Origin: Paenibacillus aceris
GTDB taxonomy: Bacteria > Bacillota > Bacilli > Paenibacillales > NBRC-103111
Reading direction: 5' to 3'
NCBI RefSeq assembly: GCF_017874035.1
Contig: NZ_JAGGKV010000022.1
Coordinates: 52,597-116,596, forward strand
Length of the DNA stretch: 64,000 nt
Shown: piece after piece, positions 52,914-60,603 of the stretch
Position numbering within the stretch: the first letter of the stretch is position 1
Layout: the number at the start of each line of letters is the position of its first letter
Translations under genes and position numbers: made by a program
The notes under the pieces: generated by a model
Told to the model about the DNA's origin: nothing
The model's input: the letters and a program-made list of their open reading frames with translations, nothing else
Database searches by the model: none

Positions 52914-54301
52914 ACATCGTTTTTATCTCAATGGACACGATGCGCGCCTCACGTCTCGGCTGTTATGGCTATGAGAAGCCGACATCGCCCTATATGGATC
53001 AAATAGCGGAGCAAGGCGTTTTATTCGAACGTGCTTATGCGGCTGACATTCCAACGGAAGTGGCGCATACGGGGATTTTTACTGGCAAGGTAGGCCTTCG
53101 AACGGGGGTTGTTTCCCATGGTTCACCTCTCACGCAGCTGCCGAAGAAAGAGTCATGGCTTCCGTCACTTCTACAAAACCACGGCTTCACGACAGCTGCC
53201 GTCGATAATTTGTATCAATTAAAGGAATGGTTCGCCAGAGGCTACCGCTACTACATCAATTCGGTTCAAAAGACGCGCAGCATCGACGGCAAATCCGTCA
53301 ATGAGCTTGCTTTCAAGTGGATTCGCGAGCACAAAGAGGATGATTTCTTTTTGTTCCTGCACTACTGGGATCCACATACGCCTTATCAGCCGCCGGCAAG
53401 CTATGTACCCGCTTTCTATGATAAGAGCCGCGATCCTTACGATCCGGCGAATCGCAGTATGCACGCCGCATATAATCATGCGGCTTATCCGTTTTTTAAG
53501 CATCATCATTATGACTTGCTGGGCCCGGTTACGGATGCTGCCTATGTCAATGCTCTATATGATGCGGAGGTTCGTTATCTCGATGATCGCCTGCGCGACC
53601 TCGATGAGCTTCTCAAGGCAGAAGGGCTTTACGAGGACACCTTGCTGATTTTATTCGGCGATCATGGAGAGAGCTTGACGGAGCATGACATTTATTGGGA
53701 TCATTGCGGTCTATATGAAGCCTCGGTTCAAGTCCCAATGATCATGAGATGGCCTGGGCGAATACCTGAGGGACGCAGAGTCAAGGGCCTAGTCCAGCAA
53801 GTTGACATGATGCCGACGATTTTGGAAGCAGCCGGCATATTGACGCCGGCAAACATCGACGGACGAAGCTTGTGGCCGAGTATTCGGGGAGAATCGGAGG
53901 GGACGCATGACGCAATTTATTTAAGCGAGTGCGCTTGGCAGGCGAGCAGAGGGGTCGTGACGAAGGATTATAAATTTATTCGTACGCTTGATGCGGGGCC
54001 GTTTGTCCGTCCGCCGAGGGAATTATACGATTTGCGCGTGGACCCGGATGAAACCGTGAATATCGCGGAAAGCTCTACGGCTGTAGCGGATGAGCTCGCT
54101 TATCAGTTGGATGAGTGGACGGAGAAGATGCTGAATGGGCGGGGAGATCCGATGCTGACACAGATTGAAGCGGGGCTTCCTTTTCGCAATCGTATCCACG
54201 AGATATTGCTGCAATATGGCCTAACATGGGATGAATGGATACAAGATCCTAGGCGGGACCGATTCGATGAAGCTTCAGCAGCCAGGCATGCGGGGAGGTA
54301 A
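52910..54301 (+). CDS. Sulfatase-like alkaline-phosphatase-superfamily enzyme with degenerate nucleophile motif
   Basis: A 463-residue PF00884-type protein. D9 (SMDTMRASR), the LHYWDPHTPYQPP segment and FGDHGES (D249, H250) mark the metal site. The nucleophile motif reads T49-E-V-A-H53 before the FTG end, so both the cysteine and the proline-arginine of CxPxR are lost. As in the gene at 49912, threonine occupies the nucleophile position. The two share the DPHxPYxPP and DHHGLYE/DHCGLYE-type segments and are paralogues. It overlaps cysC by 4 bases and ends 5 bases before the true sulfatase. Possible roles are phosphodiesterase, phosphotransferase or another sulfate/phosphate transfer. Confidence 0.86.
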   Translation: MNIVFISMDTMRASRLGCYGYEKPTSPYMDQIAEQGVLFERAYAADIPTEVAHTGIFTGKVGLRTGVVSHGSPLTQLPKKESWLPSLLQNHGFTTAAVDNLYQLKEWFARGYRYYINSVQKTRSIDGKSVNELAFKWIREHKEDDFFLFLHYWDPHTPYQPPASYVPAFYDKSRDPYDPANRSMHAAYNHAAYPFFKHHHYDLLGPVTDAAYVNALYDAEVRYLDDRLRDLDELLKAEGLYEDTLLILFGDHGESLTEHDIYWDHCGLYEASVQVPMIMRWPGRIPEGRRVKGLVQQVDMMPTILEAAGILTPANIDGRSLWPSIRGESEGTHDAIYLSECAWQASRGVVTKDYKFIRTLDAGPFVRPPRELYDLRVDPDETVNIAESSTAVADELAYQLDEWTEKMLNGRGDPMLTQIEAGLPFRNRIHEILLQYGLTWDEWIQDPRRDRFDEASAARHAGR

Positions 54302-54306
54302 TCATC

Positions 54307-55722
54307 GTGGCGAAGAGGGCCCAGAAGCCTAATATACTCATCATTATGGTGGATCAGCTGCGGTATGACTGTCTCGGCTATAGCGGGCTTGCCCCTGTAT
54401 TGACGCCTCATCTCGATAAGCTTGCTTCCGAAGGCATGTGGTTCGAGCATGCCTATAATCATATCCCCGTGTGCGGTCCGGCGAGGCAATCCTTCGTTTG
54501 CGGCAGACGCCCTGAATCCTTCGGCGGATTGTGGAACTTCTCCTTGGGCATGCAGGTCGGTGCGCTAGAGCCCACGAGCTATTCGTGGGCTCGTACTTTG
54601 CAAGAGGCGGGATACGTGAATGGTTACATCGGAAAATGGGATGTGCATCCGACGTACGACCCGACTCACTATGGGTATGACGTATTTGTCTCAAGCGATG
54701 GGAAATACCGGGAGTGGCTGAAGGAGAATCATCCGGAACTTACTTATACGAGCGGCTACTTTGGCGAAACAGACCCATTGCCGCTCCAGGATACCCGCAC
54801 CCATCAGACAGCCGAAATGGTGAGAGCACTGATGAAGCAATTGTCCGAGTCGTGCGGTGAATCACCTTGGCAGCTTCGGGTTAATTTCCAAGAGCCGCAT
54901 CTGCCTTGCCGACCGGCTGCGGAGTTTGCTGCGATGTATACACCTGAGAACATCCCCGAATGGGGGAGCTTTCGCGAAACGTTCGCGAATAAGCCTTATA
55001 TTCAAGAGCAGCAGCTCAGGAATTGGCAGATCGAGAAGTACGACTGGGCGGATTGGGCGCCTGTTGTCGCTCGTTATTATGCAATCATTTCACAATTAGA
55101 TGATGCGATTGGAAAGCTGCTGGCGGAGTTGGATGCTTTGGAGAGGAGCCATGACACGGTTGTTATATTTACAACGGATCATGGCGACATGTGCGGCGGG
55201 CACAGGATGCTGGATAAACACTATGTCCTGTACGAGGACGTCGTGAAGGTTCCTCTCATCATTCGGTGGCCTGGTGTGATTGCAGCTGGCAGCCGCTGTG
55301 AGCAATTTGTGCAAACCTTATTGGATCTTCCTCCGACCCTGTTGGCAATCACCGGGTCAGACCCGCCGGTTGACCATCGGCTTCACGGGGAATCCTTGCT
55401 GCCGCTGCTGCTCGGCGCCGAGCCTTCCGAATGGCGCGATGAAGTTGTCGCCTCCTACAATGGCGGGCAATTCGGCCTCTACACGCAGCGAATGATTCGC
55501 ACTAGAGAGTGGAAATATGTCTGGAATTGTACGGATGTCGACGAGCTCTACGATATGACGCATGATCCTCATGAGCTTCATAACGCGATTCATCATCCGG
55601 CAAATAAGCGTATTGTCGCAGAACTGCGCAAGCGTCTGTATGATATTTTGCATAAGGATGGTGATGGCATCGTGCAAAATGCGTGGATGCGCGACCAGCT
55701 GCTGGAGGGGCGGAAGGGGTAA
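54307..55722 (+). CDS. Formylglycine-dependent sulfatase
   Basis: A 471-residue type I sulfatase. The motif C56-G-P-A-R60 is a canonical CxPxR site whose cysteine would be converted to formylglycine by the FGE encoded at 6690. Other marks are IMVDQLRYDCLGY (metal aspartate), GYIGKWDVH (lysine and histidine of the active site) and TTDHGDMCGGH. It resembles choline-sulfatase and arylsulfatase A groups that hydrolyse small or sugar sulfate esters. No signal peptide is visible, so it acts in the cytoplasm on an imported substrate. The start is GTG behind GGGGAGG, 5 bases after the previous stop; a terminator follows. Confidence 0.9.
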   Translation: MAKRAQKPNILIIMVDQLRYDCLGYSGLAPVLTPHLDKLASEGMWFEHAYNHIPVCGPARQSFVCGRRPESFGGLWNFSLGMQVGALEPTSYSWARTLQEAGYVNGYIGKWDVHPTYDPTHYGYDVFVSSDGKYREWLKENHPELTYTSGYFGETDPLPLQDTRTHQTAEMVRALMKQLSESCGESPWQLRVNFQEPHLPCRPAAEFAAMYTPENIPEWGSFRETFANKPYIQEQQLRNWQIEKYDWADWAPVVARYYAIISQLDDAIGKLLAELDALERSHDTVVIFTTDHGDMCGGHRMLDKHYVLYEDVVKVPLIIRWPGVIAAGSRCEQFVQTLLDLPPTLLAITGSDPPVDHRLHGESLLPLLLGAEPSEWRDEVVASYNGGQFGLYTQRMIRTREWKYVWNCTDVDELYDMTHDPHELHNAIHHPANKRIVAELRKRLYDILHKDGDGIVQNAWMRDQLLEGRKG

Positions 55723-55832
55723 GTGCGCCGCGGGCTCGCATGACATAAGTGCTCGCGCTTGCTGCAGTAGCGTCATCTCCAACGATATAAAACATCGTTG
55801 GAAGCCCCGCGCAGCACGCCAGTCCCAGCATA

Positions 55833-55866
55833 AAAAAACAGGAGCCAACCGGCTCCTGTTTTTTAT
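55833..55866. terminator. Bidirectional terminator between the sulfatase operon and the NHL gene
   Basis: ACAGGAGCC and GGCTCCTGT form a perfect 9-bp stem with a 4-base loop, flanked by seven A on the left and six T on the right. The stop codon of the reverse NHL gene lies in the T tract. Confidence 0.93.
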
Positions 55867-56795
55867 CGCTGCCTTACTAACTTCGTCACCCGGCCGTCGG
55901 AAATCCATTCTGCCAAATAGACGTTGCCTTGGGAATCTACACATACCCCGTGCGGAGAGCTGAAGCGGTCCGGACGGTAATAGCTTTTGGGAAGATTAGG
56001 CCAGCCCTGCTGTTTGTAGGCTTGTTGATCTTCGCCTAAGTGTGTGATCAAACGGTCATTTTTGTCCAAAATGGTCACCCGGCTATGGAGATCTGGGAGA
56101 TAGACTTCATCGCCGAAGAAGTAAAAAGAACAAGGAAGATCCAGATTATGCTCAACGAAACGTAGGTGCTCGCCTTCTAAAGTAAAGACTTGAATACGGT
56201 TATTATTGCGGTCAGCTATGTACAATTCGGGTACTTCTCCGCGAAGATTGACGGATATGCCATGAGGCTGGGAAAGCTTACCCGGCTCGGAGCCCGGTCC
56301 ACCCCACGAGCGGATGTATGTACCCTCAGCGTTGTAGTGATGGACGTAAGATTGCCCATAGCCATCGGAAACATAAATGTCCCCGTTAGGAGCGACACAA
56401 ACGTCTGTTGGCACATATTTGCGCTCAGCATTGTACAAATCAGGACGATCTGGCGGTGTGATCCGCAGCAGCACTTCCCCTGATAAAGTTGTTTTGACGA
56501 TCATCGCGCGCTTGGTATCTGCAAAATAAAGATACTGCTGGCCATCCGGATCGCGATGTAAATAGAAACCATGCGCACCGCCTTCAAACTCGCTGCCCCA
56601 CGATGTCAGGAATGTGCCGTCCTTGTCAAATACAATGACGGAATCTTTGCCAGTGTGATGGACATAAACACGATCCTCATCGTCTACACAAATCCCATGT
56701 GTATAACCATATTGGATCCCTGCCGGTAGTTGGCCCCAACCTTCTTCCACGGCATAAAGATGTGAAGCGTTTCCAATGATAAGCTGCTCAGACAT
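55863..56795 (-). CDS. NHL-repeat beta-propeller protein
   Basis: A 310-residue protein made of about six NHL repeats (for example THGICVDDEDRVYVHHTG, PTDVCVAPNGDIYVSDGYG, PHGISVNLRGEVPELYIADRNNNRIQVF and PHGVCVDSQGNVYLAEW). The fold is that of peptidyl-alpha-hydroxyglycine lyase and similar metal-binding propellers. No signal peptide is seen. A longer frame runs to 56843, but AAGGAGG sits just before the ATG at 56795. It converges with the sulfatase operon and is divergent from the PhyH gene at 56981. It may hydrolyse a lactone or isomerise a sugar; function unknown. Confidence 0.8.
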   Translation of the reverse strand: MSEQLIIGNASHLYAVEEGWGQLPAGIQYGYTHGICVDDEDRVYVHHTGKDSVIVFDKDGTFLTSWGSEFEGGAHGFYLHRDPDGQQYLYFADTKRAMIVKTTLSGEVLLRITPPDRPDLYNAERKYVPTDVCVAPNGDIYVSDGYGQSYVHHYNAEGTYIRSWGGPGSEPGKLSQPHGISVNLRGEVPELYIADRNNNRIQVFTLEGEHLRFVEHNLDLPCSFYFFGDEVYLPDLHSRVTILDKNDRLITHLGEDQQAYKQQGWPNLPKSYYRPDRFSSPHGVCVDSQGNVYLAEWISDGRVTKLVRQR

Positions 56796-56980
56796 ATGAA
56801 ACCTCCTTAGTGGTTGACAAGCTACTTTATCATCATACACCATGCGTTCACAAAATAGGTGTGATAATTTTTAAAGTTGTATTTTTCTGTGAAAAGTGCA
56901 ATTTCAGGTTGGAAATATCTAACGACGGGAAAGCTTGATGACCGTACAATAAAGATATACCAAGCGAGGGGGAATCAATC

Positions 56981-57793
56981 ATGCTATCACAAGAGCTCAT
57001 CAAACAATTCGATGAATTGGGATTTCTTAAAGGCGATGTCGTTTTATCCGATGATGAAGTGGAAACACTCCGTGAAGAACTGGAAAATGTGATGGAGGGG
57101 AAATCTGTCAAAAAGCCAATTCTTAACCGAAATATGCTTGATAACTCCCATTATGGGATGACGATAACGAAGAAGGAAACCGTCGTTCAGATCGTGAATA
57201 TTTGGATGGCAAGCGACGTGTATTTACAGCATGCAGCCAATCGAAGAATATGCGAAGAAGTTGCGCAGCTGTGCCGGACAGATACGCTTCGGATTTGGCA
57301 CGATCAGATTCAATACAAACCGCCTGTCTTGGGAGGACCGACACACTGGCATCAGGACCATCCGCTATGGCCTGTCATTCAGCCGGCAGATCTTATCAGC
57401 GCATGGGTAGCTTTGGATGATGCCGTGATTGAAAATGGCTGCATGTGGATGGTGCCCGGCAGCCATAAATGGGGCAATCATCAGAAATATTTAAGCTCGA
57501 ACGACGAATTCATGCCGGTCCACAAACAGCCGGATTTGCTGCCTGAAGGGGCGAAAGTGGAAGCGGTTCCTTTTGAAATTAAAAAAGGCCAGGTCGGCTA
57601 CCACCATAGTTTGACATGGCATGGCAGTCCGAACAACCGCTCAGAATTAAAACGCAGGGCGATAGCAGTTCACTATATGCCTGGACATACGTACTATGCA
57701 CCGACAGGCGGTCACCCGATGGAGCCCCATATTCATGTGGCACCGGGGGAAATTATGTCCGGAGAGAGTTTCCCGGCTGTCTATCAGAAATAG
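56981..57793 (+). CDS. PhyH-family Fe(II)/2-oxoglutarate dioxygenase
   Basis: A 270-residue phytanoyl-CoA dioxygenase-like protein. H124 and D126 (THWHQDHPLW) and H214 (LTWHGS) form the iron triad; the later S-E-L-K-R-R-A segment gives the 2-oxoglutarate arginine. It is a third PhyH gene in this window and more similar in style (ALDDAVIENGCMWMVPGSH) to the one at 28411 than to the HEAT fusion. AGCGAGGGGG precedes the ATG. It is divergent from the NHL gene and shortly followed by a nucleotidyltransferase gene. Substrate unknown. Confidence 0.88.
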   Translation: MLSQELIKQFDELGFLKGDVVLSDDEVETLREELENVMEGKSVKKPILNRNMLDNSHYGMTITKKETVVQIVNIWMASDVYLQHAANRRICEEVAQLCRTDTLRIWHDQIQYKPPVLGGPTHWHQDHPLWPVIQPADLISAWVALDDAVIENGCMWMVPGSHKWGNHQKYLSSNDEFMPVHKQPDLLPEGAKVEAVPFEIKKGQVGYHHSLTWHGSPNNRSELKRRAIAVHYMPGHTYYAPTGGHPMEPHIHVAPGEIMSGESFPAVYQK

Positions 57794-57820
57794 CCCTTCG
57801 TTTCGAAAGGGGATAGATCC

Positions 57821-58594
57821 ATTCACAATCCGAATCCTACGCCTTATCCCGATATAAACGAAATGCTGGCGCAGCTGCTGCGTGGTATCCATCGTGTACT
57901 CAATCAGGACGTTGTTGGCGTATACGTTCACGGTTCTCTAGCACTGGGAGATTTCAATCCCGAATCGAGCGATATCGATTTTCTCGTTGTTACCCGGCAT
58001 GAACTCCCCATAGAGCGGCTTCCGGCCTTGGATCAGATGCATGCTGAATTACGAGACCGGGGCTTCAAATGGGCCGTTAAAATGGAAGGCTCTTATATTT
58101 CGCAGGCTTTGCTGAGACGCTACGATTCTGATCAGTGCTGGCATCCTGCATTGCGATGCGACGGAAGCTTCGGTGTCGACGGACATGCGAGCGATTGGAT
58201 CATTCAGCGCGCTATCATTCGTGAGCACGGCATTGTACTGAGCGGTCCTTCCCCGGCTGCGTTGATTGATCCTGTTGCACCTGCTGAGCTCATTAAAGCT
58301 GCGCAAGGGATATTAAAGGAATGGTGGAGCCCTTTGTTGCAAGATGCATCACGGCTCGCAACGAGTGAATATCAAGTCTATGCCGTTCTTACGATGTGCA
58401 GGTGCTTGTACACGATTGAGAAGGGTCTTGTCGTCTCGAAGCCTGCTGCTGCTAAGTGGATGTTAAACACCCGCGGGAACGAGTGGGAAGCACTGATCCG
58501 GCAAGCCATGGCATGGCGGATGGGAGATAAGTTGAACACAATCGATGAAACGCTGGCTTTTGTCCGATACACGCTTGAGCAAGCGGGTAAATAG
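57821..58594 (+). CDS. AadA/ANT-like nucleotidyltransferase with a probable ATT start
   Basis: A 257-residue aminoglycoside-adenylyltransferase-like protein. The nucleotidyltransferase motif GSLALGDFNPESSDIDFLVV (GS...DxD) lies near residue 37, and a DUF4111-type helical C-terminal half follows. The first in-frame ATG (57863) has no ribosome site and would remove the family's NPTPYPDINEML start. AAAGGGGA at 57806-57813 is 7 bases before ATT at 57821, and no ATG, GTG, TTG or CTG lies between the previous stop and 57863. ATT initiation is therefore preferred. It may confer streptomycin or spectinomycin modification, or have a native role; the substrate is not known. Confidence 0.82.
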   Translation: MHNPNPTPYPDINEMLAQLLRGIHRVLNQDVVGVYVHGSLALGDFNPESSDIDFLVVTRHELPIERLPALDQMHAELRDRGFKWAVKMEGSYISQALLRRYDSDQCWHPALRCDGSFGVDGHASDWIIQRAIIREHGIVLSGPSPAALIDPVAPAELIKAAQGILKEWWSPLLQDASRLATSEYQVYAVLTMCRCLYTIEKGLVVSKPAAAKWMLNTRGNEWEALIRQAMAWRMGDKLNTIDETLAFVRYTLEQAGK

Positions 58595-58596
58595 TG

Positions 58597-58637
58597 AAAA
58601 GTCCCTTTTCCATCTGAAATTGGAAGGGGGACTTTTA
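58597..58637. terminator. Bidirectional terminator between convergent genes
   Basis: AAAAGTCCC...TTCCA and TGGAA...GGGACTTTT pair in a long stem with a small loop, with A-rich and T-rich ends. It separates the nucleotidyltransferase from the reverse regulator gene. Confidence 0.85.
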
Positions 58638-58646
58638 CTTGTTGCT

Positions 58647-60371
58647 TTATTCCATTTGATATTCTTTCATTTTGTTATACAGTGTGCCGCGGGAGATACC
58701 GAGAAGCTTTGCGGCAGCGCTTTTGTTCCCTGCTGTTTTGGCCAGCGCTTCTTCGATCAGCGTGATTTCTTCTTCGTCCGTTACTTTAGCTTTCAGCAAA
58801 ATCGCGGTGGAATCACCCTCCTGAACAGATAGACTAGGCAGTCCTTCCTGTAAAACGGACGGCAGGTGTTCAAGCAGGATCATGTCATCATCACTGAGGA
58901 TGACGCAGCGCTCGATGACATTTTTTAATTCTTGGATATTTCCGGGCCATGCATAATTCGTAAGTGCCAAAATGACCTCCGGCGAGAGCGCAGGGACCGG
59001 CTTTTGATACTGCAAGGAAAATTGTTTGAGATACATATGGACCATGGCAGGAATGTCTTCCGTTCGATCGCGTAAAGGCGGAATTCGGATGGAAATAACA
59101 TTGAGTGCATAGTACAGATCAGAGCGGAACTCAGATGCAGCCAGCTTAGCGGCCAAATCCTGCTTAGTAGCAATAATAATTCGTGTGCGCACACGGATAG
59201 GTTGGCTTCCGCCCGAGCGGGTAATTGTTTGCTGCGTAATATAGTGGTAGAGCTTGGCTTGCAGCTCCAGAGGAAGTTTTTCCACTTCATTAATAAATAA
59301 AGTGCCGTCTTTGGCTTGCTCCAGCTTGCCGGCTTGCCCTGTTTCACTTCCTGTAAAGGCGCCGCCTTGATAGCCGAATAATTCAGCTTCAAGCAACCCA
59401 GTAGGGACAATGCCGCAATTGACTGTCAAAAATGGATGCTCGGATCGCGAGCTTGATTGATGAATAATATGAGCCAACTGCTCTTTTCCGACACCCGATT
59501 CTCCGATTAGGAGGACGGGTGTTTCTGTTGCGGCAACTTTTTTGGCCCATTGGATCACTTTGCCGATTGCAGGACCTTTGCCTTTGATCAAAGTAAATAA
59601 ATCGTCAGTTTGCTCTTTATAAGGAAGCCCGAACGAGTCCGTAGCCGTTAATTGCTCATTTAATCGTACCAGCTGCGTTATATCCTGCTCAGTCGCAATG
59701 CCACCAATGATGTATCCCTCTGTGTCACGGATCGGCGAAGCGTTAATGAGGACATGCGTATCCGGCCGCGGACGGTGATATGTATTTCGAATCAGACGGC
59801 CTTCGTCCAAAATTTTAAGCACCATCAGTGTTTCTACATCAAAGTGCTCCCCAATGCGCTTTCCTAAGATGTCTTCGCTTGGAAGCTGATAAAGTTCTTC
59901 CGCAACCGAATTCCAGCAGATCACAGCGCCGCCGCGATCAACGACGGTGACAGCATCCGTGACGGTATCTGCAAGAGAAGTGAAATAGGATGACCACTTT
60001 TGCTGTTCGGCTTCGGTGGCATGGAGCAGGGCCGATAAGGTGGAGTATCCCCGAATGTTCCCTTCTTTATCCTTGATCAAAAGAGGCCGGTTCGTCGTCA
60101 CGGGCAGCAATTGAGCGAAGGAATGGGGATCGTCGAGTTGAACCGAAGCTGCTAAGAAGAATGTGCTTTTCTCCAGCAAGGCTTGAATATGCAAGTGGGG
60201 GAGAGCTGGTAGCAGACTGGCGTCCTCTGGTGTAAACAAACAGGTCTGACCTGTCCAATGGGCGATAACGGCCGTATTTTTATTTAAATGTGAAGATACT
60301 TCTTCAAGTGTTGTTTTGATAGAAACGGTTACTATCGCGGTGTTTAACGGAAAGTGTTCATTTTTGAACAT
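58647..60371 (-). CDS. Sigma-54-dependent regulator, RocR-like, probable proline catabolism activator
   Basis: A 574-residue protein: an N-terminal sensor region, a PAS domain at about 125-250 (DAVTVVDRGGAVICWN), an AAA+ domain at about 270-500 and a C-terminal Fis-type helix-turn-helix (NKSAAAKLLGISRGTLYNKM). Walker A is GESGVGKE. The sigma-54 contact loop reads GAFTGS rather than GAFTGA, and the Walker B end reads NE (FINEVEK) rather than DE. GAGGT fits the ATG at 60371; the frame starts earlier at 60398. It is divergent from putB-putC. RocR and related activators govern arginine or proline catabolism with sigma-L, so this role is likely here. Confidence 0.87.
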   Translation of the reverse strand: MFKNEHFPLNTAIVTVSIKTTLEEVSSHLNKNTAVIAHWTGQTCLFTPEDASLLPALPHLHIQALLEKSTFFLAASVQLDDPHSFAQLLPVTTNRPLLIKDKEGNIRGYSTLSALLHATEAEQQKWSSYFTSLADTVTDAVTVVDRGGAVICWNSVAEELYQLPSEDILGKRIGEHFDVETLMVLKILDEGRLIRNTYHRPRPDTHVLINASPIRDTEGYIIGGIATEQDITQLVRLNEQLTATDSFGLPYKEQTDDLFTLIKGKGPAIGKVIQWAKKVAATETPVLLIGESGVGKEQLAHIIHQSSSRSEHPFLTVNCGIVPTGLLEAELFGYQGGAFTGSETGQAGKLEQAKDGTLFINEVEKLPLELQAKLYHYITQQTITRSGGSQPIRVRTRIIIATKQDLAAKLAASEFRSDLYYALNVISIRIPPLRDRTEDIPAMVHMYLKQFSLQYQKPVPALSPEVILALTNYAWPGNIQELKNVIERCVILSDDDMILLEHLPSVLQEGLPSLSVQEGDSTAILLKAKVTDEEEITLIEEALAKTAGNKSAAAKLLGISRGTLYNKMKEYQME

Positions 60372-60517
60372 AGTCGACCTCATTTGTGTAGCATTCATTT
60401 GCTATAAATTTACCATGAACCTAAAAGTGATTCAACACGTTCGGAGAGGACGGCGAGTATGATAGTAGTATAGACAGTATTCTATGTTCAAATACATGAA
60501 AAATATACACATAAACA

Positions 60518-60580
60518 AATAGTGTTCAAAATATAAATTATAGTGTACAATGAAATCATGAATTAAACACTATTGTACAA
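60518..60580. promoter_or_regulatory. Repeated TAGTGT(N)CAA sites before putB
   Basis: TAGTGT-T-CAA (60520) and TAGTGT-A-CAA (60541) are 21 bases apart, two helical turns. AATAGTGTT (60518-60526) and AACACTATT (60566-60574) form a perfect 9-bp inverted repeat. They fill the region 25-85 bases before putB and are candidate activator or repressor sites. No -12/-24 sigma-54 promoter element (GG-N10-GC) is seen. Confidence 0.5.
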
Positions 60581-60603
60581 ATTCCTTTGGAGGAATAACA
60601 CAA

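Noticed and set aside
60437..60452. Possible sigma-54 -12/-24 element before putB (GG...GC)
   Set aside because: The GG and GC pairs are 8 bases apart instead of 10 and the flanks do not fit TTGGCAC/TTGCA.
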